From Bacteroidales bacterium (GTDB lineage: Bacteria > Bacteroidota > Bacteroidia > Bacteroidales > UBA932): a DNA stretch of 45,977 nt. The position numbers were made by a program, and so were the translations under genes. Position 1 is the first letter of the stretch, and every line of letters begins with the position of its first letter. The notes under the pieces were generated by a model. It was not told where the DNA came from and searched no databases. It was given only the letters and a program-made list of their open reading frames with translations. Positions 1 through 9,229 of the stretch are shown piece by piece. The stretch lies in assembly GCA_017423025.1 (NCBI GenBank), contig JAFPGC010000026.1, positions 1 through 45,977 of the forward strand, given 5' to 3'.

Positions 1-62
1 ACACGGGTCTTACCCATTTGTGAAAATTGAGAACCGCCCGGCTCCATTGTCCTTTGTTAAAC

Positions 63-93
63 TTTCTTTATCGGCATAAAATTACTACTTTTG
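63..93 (+). promoter_or_regulatory. Bacteroidetes-type promoter upstream of the first gene
   Basis: A TACTTTTG box at 86-93 matches the Bacteroidetes -7 consensus TAnnTTTG. A TTTC at 63-66, one base from the -33 TTTG, lies 19 nt upstream. Transcription would begin near 98-101. This makes an in-frame TTG at 91 impossible as a start and supports the ATG at 160. Confidence 0.6.
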
Positions 94-159
94 TCGTACA
101 AACCTAGGCGCAGAGAACTACGCTGCAAATCTAAGGTTTGTTACCAAGAACTAAGCCCT

Positions 160-645
160 ATGGTATTTTTAATTGAATCCCTGGTTGCGTGCGCTATTTT
201 CACGCTTTGTGTGTTCCTGATGTCCAGGGACCCGGTTAAGGTTGTCTTCAACTATCCTCCGGCTATCATTGAAAGGTGTGACAAGCTGGGATTGGTGGAT
301 GCCGGTAACAGGCCCGGAGGAACTGCCTTCTATGTAAAGAAGGTTGTTGCCATGCTGCTCTTTGGCGTATTACTGGGATTGCTGGTGCGTTACGTCAACG
401 GTTGCACCACTTTCTGGTGCGGCACTCTGACCGCTTACGCCCTGTGGGTGGTGGTGAACTGGTTTGATGCCCTTGTCCTGGACTGCATCTGGTTCTGCCA
501 CGACAGGCATTATGTTATACCCGGGACAGAAGACATGGTAAAGGAGTACCACAATTACTGGTTCCACATCAAGGGGGCCCTGATTGGTATGCTTCTGGGC
601 ATTCCGGCGGCCTTGGCGGCAGGGCTGATGGTATTGTTTTTATGA
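160..645 (+). CDS. small integral membrane protein of unknown function
   Basis: The product is 161 residues from the ATG at 160. An in-frame TTG at 91 lies inside the promoter and is rejected. About four hydrophobic segments are visible: residues 2-20, about 63-80, about 85-105 and about 140-160. Between the third and fourth is a polar stretch rich in aromatic and charged residues (HDRHYVIPGTEDMVKEYHNYWFH). The PGTEDM..EYH..WFH pattern looks like a conserved family signature, but I cannot name the family or its function. The short-chain dehydrogenase gene follows 22 nt later on the same strand, so the two are probably co-transcribed. Confidence 0.75.
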   Translation: MVFLIESLVACAIFTLCVFLMSRDPVKVVFNYPPAIIERCDKLGLVDAGNRPGGTAFYVKKVVAMLLFGVLLGLLVRYVNGCTTFWCGTLTAYALWVVVNWFDALVLDCIWFCHDRHYVIPGTEDMVKEYHNYWFHIKGALIGMLLGIPAALAAGLMVLFL

Positions 646-667
646 TTGCCTATTAACAATTTGCCTT

Positions 668-1432
668 ATGAAAACAGCAATTATCATTGGAGCAACGTCT
701 GGAATAGGGCGTGAGGTGGCTAAGAGATTGGTGGCCGATGGCTGGCGCATAGGCGCAGCAGGCCGAAGGGAAGAGAGGCTGGCCGATCTTCAGAAAGAAT
801 GCGGAGAGGAAAGCCTTGCCTACGAGGTGATGGATATTACCAAGCCGGACGCTCTGCCGGCCCTGGACAGGCTGCTGGAGAAGACGGGTGCGCCGGATTT
901 GTTCCTGCATGTTTCGGGCATAGGAAAACAGAACTGGCAATTGGACGAGTCTGTAGACGTGGCCGTGATGGAAACCAACTGCACCGGTCTGGCGCGGATG
1001 CTGCTGCATATTCTCAACTATGTCAAATCCAACCCCATATACTCTTCCAGGAACAAGGCTCATATTGCCGTGGTGACTTCTGTAGCAGGGACCATGGGCA
1101 TGGGCGTGTCGGCGGCCTATTCGGCCAGCAAGAAGATGCAGAGCACCTATGTATCGGCCCTATGTCAGCTTTGCCGGATGGCGAAGATTCCTGCGCAGTT
1201 CTCCGATATCCGGCCCGGATTTGTGGCTACCGATATCCTGGACCCCAAGTATCATTATCCCATGATGATGACGGTGGAGGAGGCTGCCGGCCATATTCTC
1301 AAGGGGTTAAAAAGAAAGCGCCGGGTCATTATCTTTGACTGGCGCTATCGTGTTCTGGTTGCCTTTTGGCGGCTCATTCCCAGAGGGCTCTGGGAACGGA
1401 TGGATATTTATACCAAAGATTATTCTGCGTAG
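668..1432 (+). CDS. short-chain dehydrogenase/reductase (SDR family)
   Basis: A 254-residue Rossmann-fold oxidoreductase of usual SDR length. The N-terminal cofactor loop is GATSGIG at residues 8-14. The catalytic set is Asn104, Ser138 (in VVTSVAG), Tyr151 and Lys155 (in YSASK). An Arg-Arg pair near residues 33-34, after the second strand, suggests NADP(H) preference; this is inference. The C-terminal 35 residues are basic and hydrophobic (KRKRRVIIFDWRYRVLVAFWRLIP) and could sit at the membrane, as in some lipid or sugar reductases. The substrate cannot be told. The gene overlaps the 3' end of the opposing NamZ-like gene by 13 nt. Confidence 0.9.
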   Translation: MKTAIIIGATSGIGREVAKRLVADGWRIGAAGRREERLADLQKECGEESLAYEVMDITKPDALPALDRLLEKTGAPDLFLHVSGIGKQNWQLDESVDVAVMETNCTGLARMLLHILNYVKSNPIYSSRNKAHIAVVTSVAGTMGMGVSAAYSASKKMQSTYVSALCQLCRMAKIPAQFSDIRPGFVATDILDPKYHYPMMMTVEEAAGHILKGLKRKRRVIIFDWRYRVLVAFWRLIPRGLWERMDIYTKDYSA

Positions 1433-2631
1433 AGGAGGTACGGCTTCCGCTGCTGCTTGAAGGCTTCTACATCGGCCTGCCACTGGGCCTTGATATCGGC
1501 CGCAGAGGCACCCTCTTCAATCATTTCGCGGATGTAACGCTGGCCCATGAGGAGGTCGAAGAAGCGGCGGAAGAAGCCCTGCTCCATACCCTGTTCCTTG
1601 AGGATGGTGTACGCGTCGATGATGTAGGAGAGGTCCAGCCCGTTCTCACGGATCTGTTTCTGGTCCATCTCCGACAGGTCTACGCCGAAGCACTGCTGGC
1701 CCAGGAGCGGGGGATTGCTGGAACCCTTGACGCTCTGGGGCGTGAAGGTGTAGGTGTACTTGACGCCCAGGGCAGGGTGACCGTACTGCTGGAAAGGCTT
1801 GTCGGTACCGCGGCCCAAGCTTACCACCGTGCCTTCGAAGCCGCAGAGGGCGGGATACAGGTAGATGGCCTGCATGTTGGGCAGGTTGGGGCTGGGACGC
1901 ACGGGCAGTTCATACAGGGTCTGGTGCGTGTAGTTCTTGCAGGGGACGATGGTGACCTTGCAGGCGTTGCCGGCCTCGCTCAGCCATTTCTCTCCCTGGG
2001 CCATCCGGGCCAGTTCTCCCAGCGTGAGGCCGTGAACGGTGGGAATGGGCAGGTGGCCCACGCCGCTCTTGAGGCTCATGTCCAGGATAGGGCCGTCCAC
2101 GTACATGCCGTTGGGGTTGGGCCGATCCATGATGATCACGTGCTTACCGGCTTCGCCGCAGGCGTCCAGCAGGTGGCACATGGTAATGTAATAAGTATAG
2201 AAACGCAGGCCGACGTCCTGGATGTCTACGATGAGCACGTCGAACATGTCCATGGATTCCTGGGTGGGGTGGTGGCCACCGGCGCCGCCGTACAGCGAAA
2301 GGATGGGAACGCCCGTTATGGGCTCCACGCCGTCCCCGACGTGGGAACCGTCATCGGCCAGATCGCGGAAACCGTGCTCCGGGGAGAAGATGGCGCTCAC
2401 GTTCACGCCCTTGGCGATGAGGGTGTCCAGGATGTGGGTTTTGGTATTGCCCACCAAACCGGTCTGGTTGCTGAAGATGGCTACTCTCTGGCCTTCCAGA
2501 AGAGGCATGTATACTTCGAACTGTTCGTCTCCCAGGATTATGCGCTCCGGGGTGGAAGCGGTGCAGGAGACGGTTACCAGGCCGCAAATGAAGAGGATGG
2601 CGGCCAGCATCCGGCGATGAATAGTTGTCAT
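1420..2631 (-). CDS. namZ: exo-beta-N-acetylmuramidase NamZ-like lipoprotein (DUF1343, GH171)
   Basis: A 403-residue protein of the DUF1343 family, now known as GH171 exo-N-acetylmuramidase. NamZ removes non-reducing-end MurNAc from peptidoglycan fragments. Family signatures seen are VAIFSNQTGLV near residue 50, IFSPEHGFR near 80, SLYG near 110, VLIVDIQDVGLRFYTYY near 130-146, and MDRPNPNG near 170. The start is the ATG at 2631. An in-frame upstream ATG at 2676 would put 15 polar residues before the signal peptide. The N-terminus is a lipoprotein signal ending LVTVSC (Cys23), with a weak lipobox, so the enzyme is probably periplasmic or outer-membrane anchored. AnmK, a later step for MurNAc use, is encoded at 32584. 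Confidence 0.85.
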   Translation of the reverse strand: MTTIHRRMLAAILFICGLVTVSCTASTPERIILGDEQFEVYMPLLEGQRVAIFSNQTGLVGNTKTHILDTLIAKGVNVSAIFSPEHGFRDLADDGSHVGDGVEPITGVPILSLYGGAGGHHPTQESMDMFDVLIVDIQDVGLRFYTYYITMCHLLDACGEAGKHVIIMDRPNPNGMYVDGPILDMSLKSGVGHLPIPTVHGLTLGELARMAQGEKWLSEAGNACKVTIVPCKNYTHQTLYELPVRPSPNLPNMQAIYLYPALCGFEGTVVSLGRGTDKPFQQYGHPALGVKYTYTFTPQSVKGSSNPPLLGQQCFGVDLSEMDQKQIRENGLDLSYIIDAYTILKEQGMEQGFFRRFFDLLMGQRYIREMIEEGASAADIKAQWQADVEAFKQQRKPYLLYAE

Positions 2632-2698
2632 TAAAGGTAATGAGATGGTTTTATGCAGCGAAGTTACACCCTCCATGGCAGATTCGCAAATTATTTGC

Positions 2699-2706
2699 TA
2701 TATTTG
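2699..2706 (+). promoter_or_regulatory. -7 promoter box for the barrel / hydrolase / glpKF run
   Basis: TATATTTG matches TAnnTTTG exactly and lies 40 nt before the ATG at 2747, in the spacer between divergent genes. No clear -33 TTTG is seen at the usual distance. It is the likely start of transcription for the plus-strand run 2747-7523. Confidence 0.5.
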
Positions 2707-2746
2707 TAAACTAAGTGACTAAAATTTTAACTAGACTATAACTGAT

Positions 2747-4192
2747 ATGAAAAGATTTCTAACCGGCATCCTTCTGGTGGCCATTTCTTTAACCGCTGCC
2801 GCTCAGAAAAAGGAGATCACAAAAACCGGCATTAACCTTGGTCCTCTGCCTACCCTTGGTTATAACTCCGATTTAGGTTGGCACTATGGCCTTATGTCGG
2901 ATATCTTCTGGTACGGAGACGGCTCCAAGTACCCCGAATACATATGGAAAGCCAATGTGGAAGCTTCCTGGTATTCCAAGGGAAACTCCGTATATCACGC
3001 CTTCTTTGACAGCAAATATCTCATCCCCGGCGTCCGCATGTCGTTTGATCTGTCCTACTTTGCCAATAAGACAAGTAATTTCTATGGATTTAACGGCGGC
3101 TCCTCACTTTATGTGGAAGCCCTGGACAAGATTACCAATAGTGAAAAGAATAAGAAATACTCCTTCAGCGAGGAGGGTCAGGGCTTTTACCTGATGAAGC
3201 GTAATATCCTTCGTGGTATGGCTCTGTTCCAGGGACAGTTTGGCGAGAGCCACTGGGGCTGGGCGGCCGGTCTTACCTATATGGGTATCAAGACGGGCCA
3301 TGCAGAGAACAAAGGTCTGGCCGGTTATGACAAGAAAACCAAGCACCCCGCCACCGACCTTTCTCTCTATGACCTATATGTCAAGCATGGACTTATTCCC
3401 AAGGCCGAAGAGTTTGGCGGTAAGCATCTGGAAGCCAAGGTGGGCGTGGTGTTTGATACCCGAAACCACGAGAATAATCCCAGCAAAGGTACCAACCTGG
3501 AAATTTGCCTGTATGGCTCTCCGGATATCCTGAACGGACGTGCGAAGGCCGACCGCACCAACTATCTCAAGCTGGCCGTTCACTTCAAGCAGTTCGCTAC
3601 CCTGGTACCCGACAAACTGGTCTTTGGCGGCCACCTGGCCTTCCAGGGACTCCTTTGGGGCCGTACTCCTTCCTATATGATGCAGACCCTCCAGGTCATC
3701 AATTTCAAACAGCTTTGTCCGGAAGGCCTGGGCTCTGCCACTACCATCCGTGGTTCGCTGTTTAACCGCCTGCAGGGTGAGAGTTTCGCCTGGACCAACC
3801 TGGAACTCCGCTGGAGCTTTGCCCGTTTCACCCTCTTTAACCAGAACTTCATCCTGGCCACCAACCCGTTCTTCGATATGGGTATGATTCTGAAACCTTA
3901 TACCCCGCCTACGGCCGACTACAGCGGTTTTGCTGCCGATAATACGGTGGTAAACAGAATCTCCGGCAAGCTTGACAACAGCTCGGTGCAATATGTTGCC
4001 AGCGACTTCTACAAGGAGGAAAAGCAGAAGCTGCACATGGGCGCCGGTATCGGCCTTCACGTTATCATGAACCAGAACTTCAACGTCAACTTTGAATTTG
4101 GTAAGATCTTCTTCGACGGCAAGAAGTTCGGCTGGAAGAATAACGACGGCGCCAGCCTGGGCATCAACATCGGCCTGAACTACATTTTCTAA
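2747..4192 (+). CDS. Omp85/BamA-like outer-membrane beta-barrel without POTRA domains
   Basis: A 481-residue secreted protein with a Sec signal peptide (residues 1-19, cleavage after AAA in LTAAAQ). The mature protein alternates hydrophobic and polar residues throughout and ends LNIGLNYIF, a typical barrel C-terminus with terminal Phe. A block near residues 330-350 (TTIRGSLFNRLQGES) resembles the conserved (V/I)RG segment of the Omp85 L6 loop. Length and the lack of N-terminal repeats argue against BamA itself. It matches the shorter Bacteroidetes proteins annotated as BamA/TamA-family surface antigen. The gene is one base apart from the alpha/beta-hydrolase lipoprotein gene, so both are probably in one operon with glpK. 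A role in uptake or export of a lipid or glycerol ester would be speculation. Confidence 0.7.
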   Translation: MKRFLTGILLVAISLTAAAQKKEITKTGINLGPLPTLGYNSDLGWHYGLMSDIFWYGDGSKYPEYIWKANVEASWYSKGNSVYHAFFDSKYLIPGVRMSFDLSYFANKTSNFYGFNGGSSLYVEALDKITNSEKNKKYSFSEEGQGFYLMKRNILRGMALFQGQFGESHWGWAAGLTYMGIKTGHAENKGLAGYDKKTKHPATDLSLYDLYVKHGLIPKAEEFGGKHLEAKVGVVFDTRNHENNPSKGTNLEICLYGSPDILNGRAKADRTNYLKLAVHFKQFATLVPDKLVFGGHLAFQGLLWGRTPSYMMQTLQVINFKQLCPEGLGSATTIRGSLFNRLQGESFAWTNLELRWSFARFTLFNQNFILATNPFFDMGMILKPYTPPTADYSGFAADNTVVNRISGKLDNSSVQYVASDFYKEEKQKLHMGAGIGLHVIMNQNFNVNFEFGKIFFDGKKFGWKNNDGASLGINIGLNYIF

Positions 4193-4193
4193 T

Positions 4194-5171
4194 ATGAAAA
4201 AACTAGCGTCCATCCTGGCCATTGCTTTATCGGCCCTGCTTCTTAATTCCTGTATGGTGGGCCGGGTTGCGACCAAGTATGCCCTCAGCCCCAAGAGGCA
4301 TGGCATTGCCGATATTGAGCGTACCCGCCATAAGGCCGATTCCCTCCGGCCCGGCAGTACCCACTGGTACGACAGCCTGAAGGCCATAGGCGTGATGCGG
4401 GATACCTTTATAGTGGGGTACAACAATTACCGCGTTCACGCTGTCTATGCCCCTGCCGCCAAGCCCGGGGAGGCCAACGGAACGGCCATGATCATTCACG
4501 GTTACGGAGACAACCACCTGGTTTTCCTGTATCTGGGCCGAATGTACCGGGATGAACTCAATTACAACATCGTGATGCCGGACCTTCAGTACCACGGGTA
4601 TTCCGAGGGCCCCTCCATCCAGATGGGTTGGCTGGACCGCTATGACATCCTGAACTGGATCAATGTGGCCCAGGGCATCTATCACAGTGATTTTATGGTG
4701 TTGCACGGCGTGTCCATGGGTGCCGCTACGGTCATGTTTACCAGTGGCGAACCCCAGCCTGATTACGTGAGGTGCTTTGTGGAGGACTGCGGTTACAACA
4801 GCGTACGCGGCCAGTTCGCCAAGAACCTGAAGGACATCGGCCCCATTCCAACCGATATTCTCAACAGCGCCAGCATTGTGACAAACCGTAAGTTTGGCTG
4901 GCGCTTCGAGGAGGCAGACTGCTCCAAGCAGCTGGCCAAGTGCAAAAAGCCCATGCTCTTCATCCACGGAGATGCCGACGATTTCGTGGCTTTCGAGGAC
5001 ATATGGAAGAACTACAACGCCAAGACCCAGGGCTACAAGGAATACTGGGTGGCCGAAGGGGCCGTGCATGCCAACTCTTATGCCCGATATCCCGAGGAGT
5101 ATACCCGGCGGGTATCCAATTTCCTGCAAACCGTACATAAAATGATAGAAGATGGCACCTATGAACAATAA
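4194..5171 (+). CDS. alpha/beta-hydrolase lipoprotein
   Basis: A 325-residue protein with a lipoprotein signal ending LLLNSC (Cys20). The hydrolase fold shows an oxyanion HG motif (IIHGYGD, about 101-106), a nucleophile elbow GVSMG (Ser174), an acid residue in HGDADDFV (probably Asp262), and the general base His292 in AVHANSY. All three catalytic residues are therefore present. The family covers esterases, lipases and acyl-aminoacyl peptidases. Its place directly before glpK, with an 11-nt overlap, makes a glycerol-ester substrate attractive but unproven. The preceding barrel gene ends one base before this ATG. Confidence 0.85.
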   Translation: MKKLASILAIALSALLLNSCMVGRVATKYALSPKRHGIADIERTRHKADSLRPGSTHWYDSLKAIGVMRDTFIVGYNNYRVHAVYAPAAKPGEANGTAMIIHGYGDNHLVFLYLGRMYRDELNYNIVMPDLQYHGYSEGPSIQMGWLDRYDILNWINVAQGIYHSDFMVLHGVSMGAATVMFTSGEPQPDYVRCFVEDCGYNSVRGQFAKNLKDIGPIPTDILNSASIVTNRKFGWRFEEADCSKQLAKCKKPMLFIHGDADDFVAFEDIWKNYNAKTQGYKEYWVAEGAVHANSYARYPEEYTRRVSNFLQTVHKMIEDGTYEQ

Positions 5172-6642
5172 GTACATCCTGGCACTGGACCAGGGAACCA
5201 GCAGTTCCCGGGCCATAGTCTTTGACCACGAGGGCAACATCTGCTCCGTGGCCCAGCAAGAGTTTACGCAGCATTTCCCCAAGCCCGGCTGGGTAGAGCA
5301 CGACCCCATGGAAATCTGGTCGTCGGAGGCCGCCGTCATTGCGCAGGCCATTACCAAGATGGGCGTCAGCGGGAAGGATCTGGCCGCCATCGGCATTACC
5401 AATCAGCGTGAGACCACCATTGTCTGGGATGCCGAGACCGGCGTTCCCGTGTACAACGCCATCGTCTGGCAGGACCGCCGTACATCGGCCTTCTGCGATG
5501 CCATGAAGGAGCAGGGACTGGTGGACAAGATCCGCGAAAAGACGGGCCTTATCATCGACGCCTACTTCTCCGGCACCAAGATCAAGTGGATCCTGGACAA
5601 CGTACCCGGAGCCAGGGAAAAGGCCGATGCCGGCAAACTGCGCTTCGGCACCGTGGACAGTTGGCTGGTGTGGCAGCTTACCCGCGGCGAGGTGCACGTG
5701 ACGGACGTGACCAACGCCTCCCGCACCATGCTGTTCAACATCAACACCCTGGAATGGGATAAGGAACTGCTTTCGCTCTTCAATATTCCGCTTTCCATGA
5801 TGCCCACCGTGAAGTCTTCTTCAGAGGTGTATGGCCATACCAAGACCACCATCTTTGCTCACGAGGTTCCCATCGCCGGCATCGCCGGTGACCAGCAGGC
5901 GGCCCTCTTCGGCCAGATGTGCACGGATCCCGGCGCAGTGAAGAACACTTACGGAACCGGTTGCTTCCTTCTCATGAATACGGGCAACAAGCCCATCCTT
6001 TCCAAGAACAACCTCCTTACCACCATAGCCTGGAAGATAGGGGACACCGTGAACTACGCCCTGGAAGGTTCCATCTTCGTGGGCGGCTCCGTGGTCCAGT
6101 GGCTGCGGGACGGCTTGGGAATCATCCGCTCCTCTTCCGAGATTGAGGCCCTGGCGGCTACTGTCGAGGACAACGGCGGCGTGTACTTTGTGCCCGCCCT
6201 CACCGGCATGGGAGCCCCGTACTGGGACCAGTATGCCCACGGCGTCATTTGCGGCATCACCCGCGGCACCACGGCAGCGCACATTGCCCGTGCCGCCCTG
6301 GAAGGCATCGCTTTCCAGACCATGGACATCGTGAACGCTATGGAAAAGGACGCCGGAGTACCCCTGGCCGAGCTGAAGGTGGACGGCGGCGCTTCCCGCA
6401 ACAACCTCATGATGCAGTTCCAGGCCGATATCCTGGGCGCCTCCGTGGTCCGTCCCGTCGTTACGGAAACCACCGCCATGGGTGCCTGCTACCTGGCCGG
6501 CCTGGCCGTTGGCTACTGGAATTCCCTGGACGAGATTAAGGCCCAGTGGCAGGTAGAGCGCTGCTTCAAACCCACCGGCACCGACGTCACCGCCGTCAAG
6601 GCTGGCTGGGCCGATGCGATCAACCGTACAATCAGTAAATAG
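5161..6642 (+). CDS. glpK: glycerol kinase
   Basis: A FGGY-family kinase (493 residues) that phosphorylates glycerol to sn-glycerol 3-phosphate with ATP. Seen motifs: [12 protein letters not shown] at the N-terminus (phosphate 1), [10 protein letters not shown] mid-protein, [14 protein letters not shown], and the FGGY signature region [20 protein letters not shown] near residue 405. I chose the ATG at 5161 because [12 protein letters not shown] matches family N-termini; an in-frame ATG three codons upstream (5152) is possible. Either start overlaps the end of the hydrolase gene, suggesting coupled translation. glpF follows, separated only by repeat element A. Confidence 0.97.
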   Translation: MNNKYILALDQGTSSSRAIVFDHEGNICSVAQQEFTQHFPKPGWVEHDPMEIWSSEAAVIAQAITKMGVSGKDLAAIGITNQRETTIVWDAETGVPVYNAIVWQDRRTSAFCDAMKEQGLVDKIREKTGLIIDAYFSGTKIKWILDNVPGAREKADAGKLRFGTVDSWLVWQLTRGEVHVTDVTNASRTMLFNINTLEWDKELLSLFNIPLSMMPTVKSSSEVYGHTKTTIFAHEVPIAGIAGDQQAALFGQMCTDPGAVKNTYGTGCFLLMNTGNKPILSKNNLLTTIAWKIGDTVNYALEGSIFVGGSVVQWLRDGLGIIRSSSEIEALAATVEDNGGVYFVPALTGMGAPYWDQYAHGVICGITRGTTAAHIARAALEGIAFQTMDIVNAMEKDAGVPLAELKVDGGASRNNLMMQFQADILGASVVRPVVTETTAMGACYLAGLAVGYWNSLDEIKAQWQVERCFKPTGTDVTAVKAGWADAINRTISK

Positions 6643-6765
6643 TTTCTGAGGTAGTACCTCCGGAACCCCCTACGCTTCGCTTCGGCCCCCCCACCGCTTC
6701 GCGGCGGGTCCCCCCCCTCTAATAGCCGAGGGTGGCTAAGGCTTCCGGAGGTACTACCTCAGAAA
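6643..6765. repeat. palindromic intergenic element, copy A
   Basis: The spacer between glpK and glpF is almost entirely one large palindrome. Arms at 6643-6665 and 6743-6765 are perfect 23-bp inverted repeats, and the left arm begins directly after the glpK stop codon. Each arm contains its own small palindrome (GAGGTAGTACCTC). The 77-nt loop holds CGCTTCGCTTCGG, a hairpin CCCaCCGC-TTC-GCGGcGGG (6690-6708), C-rich runs, and a second hairpin TAGCC-GAGGGT-GGCTA (6723-6738). The loop is related to copies B and C, while the arms are not. It lies between two co-directional genes. No ORF is present. Confidence 0.85.
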
Positions 6766-6785
6766 ACCAATAAGCTTAAACGATT

Positions 6786-7523
6786 ATGAATCCTTACGTT
6801 TTTGAGTTTTTGGGCACTCTGGTGCTCGTGCTGCTGGGTGACGGCGTATGCGCCGCCTGCTCTTTGAACAAATCCAAAGCTCAGGGCGGCGGATGGGTGG
6901 TGATTGCCCTGGCCTGGGGCTTTGCCGTGATGATGGGCGTGCTCATTGCCGGCCCTGTTTCCGGTGCGCACTTGAACCCGGCCGTTACTTTGGGCCTGGC
7001 CATTGCCGGCAAGTTTGCCTGGAGCCAGGTGCTGGGTTACTGCGTGGCCCAGATGCTGGGCGGCTTCGTGGGTGCTGTTCTGGTATGGATTTTCTACAAG
7101 GACCACTATAAGGCTACGGCTGATCAGCCGGATACCATGCTGGGCACCTTCTGCACAATGCCGGCTATCTGGAACCCATGGCGCAACTTCCTCTCCGAGG
7201 TCATTGCCACCTGCCTGCTGGTGTTTGTGATCCTTGCCATCGGCTTTGAAGGCAATGCCTTCCAGGTGGGCTCCGTGATGGCTTCTCCGGGCGCCATCGG
7301 TTCTCTTCCTGTGACCTGCCTCATCATGGCGCTGGGTATGTCCCTGGGCGGAACCACCGGTTATGCCATGAACCCGGCGCGTGACCTTTCGCCGCGCTGC
7401 GCCCATGCCATTCTGCCCATCGCCGGCAAGCGCGACAGCGGCTGGAACTACAGCTGGGTTCCCGTTGCTGGCCCCATGGTAGGTGCCTGCCTCGCTGCGG
7501 GGCTCTTCCTGCTGGTTTTCTAA
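6786..7523 (+). CDS. glpF: glycerol facilitator (aquaglyceroporin)
   Basis: A 245-residue MIP-family channel for passive glycerol entry. Both half-helix motifs are present: HLNPAVT (NPA at residues 64-66) and MNPARDLSPR near residue 195. The Asp after the second NPA-Arg is the usual mark of glyceroporins rather than water-only aquaporins. About six membrane segments are visible. It follows glpK on the same strand, so imported glycerol can be trapped at once as G3P. A strong hairpin after the stop probably ends the transcript. Confidence 0.95.
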   Translation: MNPYVFEFLGTLVLVLLGDGVCAACSLNKSKAQGGGWVVIALAWGFAVMMGVLIAGPVSGAHLNPAVTLGLAIAGKFAWSQVLGYCVAQMLGGFVGAVLVWIFYKDHYKATADQPDTMLGTFCTMPAIWNPWRNFLSEVIATCLLVFVILAIGFEGNAFQVGSVMASPGAIGSLPVTCLIMALGMSLGGTTGYAMNPARDLSPRCAHAILPIAGKRDSGWNYSWVPVAGPMVGACLAAGLFLLVF

Positions 7524-7588
7524 TTCCATAGTGCTATCGGCTTTCATTGGCCGTGAAATGGAACTGGCTCACAATGAGCTAATTATAA

Positions 7589-7621
7589 AAATTCTCCTCG
7601 GAAAAACTCCGAGGAGAATTT
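7589..7621. terminator. bidirectional hairpin terminator between glpF and glpT
   Basis: A perfect 14-bp stem (7589-7602 with 7608-7621; core TCTCCTCGGA) and a 5-nt loop lie between the 3' ends of convergent glpF and glpT. The sequence is A-rich on the left and T-containing on the right, so it can serve both strands, though neither side has a long U-tract. Confidence 0.8.
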
Positions 7622-7664
7622 GTGTTAATTACTGATAATCAGTTAGTTGTATTTCACGGAAATC

Positions 7665-9038
7665 TTAGCCACGGCGTTCTTCCTTCAGGGTGAGGCCCAT
7701 GAAGAAGATGGCCAGGAGGCAGGCGACCAGCAGGAGGATGAAGGTCCAGCTCCAGCCGAAGTTCTGGGCTACCCAGCCTATGACCGTATTGGCCAGGATG
7801 AACGTGCCCAGGAAGTAGCCGAAGAAGCCGGTGAGGCCTGCGGCCGTGCCGGCGGCATTCTTGGGAGCCAGGTCCAGGGCCTGCACGCCAATGAGCATCA
7901 CGGGGCCATAGATGAAGAAGCCGATGCCGATGAGGCAGATGATGACCATGGTGAGGTTATCGATGTACAGCCAGTAGAGTATAATGAAAATGAGCACCAG
8001 GGCCATGAAGAGGATGGTGGGCAGGGCACGCTTGCCGTGGAAGAGTTTGTCGGATAGCCAGCCGCAGAGCAGGGTGCCCGGGATGGCGGCGAACTCGTAG
8101 GCGAAGTAGGCCCAGCCGGCGCTCTTGAGGTCGATTCCCTTCTCCGTGAGGATGGTGGGAGCCCAGTCCAGGCAGCCGTAGCGAACCATATAGACAAAGG
8201 CATTGGAAAGGGCGATGAACCACAGGAACTTGTTGTTCAGTACGTACTGGAAGAAGATTTCCTTGGTGGTAAGGGTCTGTTCGTGCTTGTGGGAATAGTT
8301 CTTGGGATAGTCGTTGCGCCAGGCTTCCACGGAAGGGAGGCCGCAGGACTGCGGTGTATCCCGCAGCAGGACGTAGGCCAGCAGGGCAATGAAGATGGCC
8401 ACGGCTGCAGGGAAGGCAAAGGTGCCGATGAGGAAGTAAAGCTCGGTATGGGCACCGTAGAACCAGCTGCCGAACCATGCAGCGCCGTAAGTGGCCATGG
8501 GGCCCACCAGGGCGCCGCCCACGTTATGGGCGCAGTTCCAGACACTCATCCAGGTGCCGCGTTCTCCCGGTGAGAACCAGTGCGTCATCACGCGGCCGCA
8601 AGGAGGCCAGCCCATGCCGTTGAACCAACCCACGGCGGCGTTGAGTACGCCCATCACCAGAATGGCCAGGGCTTTGTGATCGGCCCCGATAAACTGGATG
8701 GGTACAATCATGAAGCACATGGAAATGGCCGTGAGGATAAGGCCCAGCGGCAGGAATACGCGGGCGTTGGAACGGTCCGATACGCTGCCCATCAGGAATT
8801 TGGACAGGGCATAGGCCGCCGCATTCAGGCCAAGGACAAAGCCCAGTTCGGTCTTGTCGAAGCCCAGCGGCTCCATGGCCGGAATAGCCATGGAAAGGTT
8901 TTTACGGACCAGATAAAAGCCTGCGTAGCCAATGAAGGCTCCCAGAAATACCTGCAGGCGCAGGCGCTTGTACTTGGCATCGGCCTCTGGCCCCGTTTCA
9001 ATGGGCAGATGAGCCGGTTGTTGCAAAAACTTTAGCAT
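7665..9038 (-). CDS. glpT: glycerol-3-phosphate:phosphate antiporter
   Basis: A 457-residue MFS transporter of the organophosphate:phosphate antiporter family, with about 12 membrane segments. GFYLVRKN near residue 40 carries the Arg matching the substrate-binding Arg45 of E. coli GlpT. The block GMGWPPCGRVMTHWFS followed by WNCAHNVGG is nearly the GlpT signature. The start is the ATG at 9038 (MLKFLQQPAHLPIETG). The longer frame to 9104 would run through repeat element B. It ends the glpA-glpB-glpC-glpT run and is set off from glpC by that element. It imports G3P as substrate for GlpABC. Confidence 0.95.
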   Translation of the reverse strand: MLKFLQQPAHLPIETGPEADAKYKRLRLQVFLGAFIGYAGFYLVRKNLSMAIPAMEPLGFDKTELGFVLGLNAAAYALSKFLMGSVSDRSNARVFLPLGLILTAISMCFMIVPIQFIGADHKALAILVMGVLNAAVGWFNGMGWPPCGRVMTHWFSPGERGTWMSVWNCAHNVGGALVGPMATYGAAWFGSWFYGAHTELYFLIGTFAFPAAVAIFIALLAYVLLRDTPQSCGLPSVEAWRNDYPKNYSHKHEQTLTTKEIFFQYVLNNKFLWFIALSNAFVYMVRYGCLDWAPTILTEKGIDLKSAGWAYFAYEFAAIPGTLLCGWLSDKLFHGKRALPTILFMALVLIFIILYWLYIDNLTMVIICLIGIGFFIYGPVMLIGVQALDLAPKNAAGTAAGLTGFFGYFLGTFILANTVIGWVAQNFGWSWTFILLLVACLLAIFFMGLTLKEERRG

Positions 9039-9053
9039 ATTAATAACGTGTTT

Positions 9054-9229
9054 GATTAAGGTATAGGGGTTCAAAACCCCTCCGCTTCGCTTCGGCCCTC
9101 CCACCCCTGCGGGGCGGGCCCCTCCCGGGAAACCGGGAAAAAACTATACCCCCTATGGCCCCCCAGGGGGCACTTGCCCTTACGGGGTAGCCGAGGGTGG
9201 CTAAGGTTTTGAAGCCCTATACCTTAATC
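9054..9229. repeat. palindromic intergenic element, copy B
   Basis: Arms at 9054-9078 and 9205-9229 form a 25-bp inverted repeat with one mismatch (position 9069). The right arm contains the last Asp codon and the stop codon of glpC (minus strand, stop 9226-9224). The left arm ends 16 nt from the glpT start codon. The 126-nt loop contains CCGCTTCGCTTCGG (9082-9095), hairpin CCCaCCCC-TGC-GGGGcGGG (9100-9118), extra hairpins CCCGG-GAAA-CCGGG and GGGG/CCCC runs, then TAGCC-GAGGGT-GGCTA (9188-9203) as in copy A. Genes here are on the minus strand, so the core runs opposite to transcription, unlike A and C. Confidence 0.85.

Noticed and set aside
91-159. TTG start at 91 extending the first membrane protein by 23 residues
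   Set aside because: The TTG lies within the TACTTTTG promoter box, and the extra residues are polar and basic without a match to the membrane domain. The ATG at 160 is preferred.
1366-2634. 422-codon plus-strand frame opposite the NamZ-like gene
   Set aside because: It is an antisense shadow of a well-recognised DUF1343 protein, with low-complexity Val/Gly/Ala-rich translation.
6643-6765. Element A as a simple Rho-independent terminator of glpK
   Set aside because: The loop is 77 nt, there is no T-run after the right arm, and glpF follows as the expected co-transcribed gene. A role in partial termination is not excluded.
9039-9104. Upstream ATG at 9104 for glpT
   Set aside because: The added residues would be encoded by the loop and arm of repeat element B. 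Homologous GlpT proteins start near MLKFLQQP.
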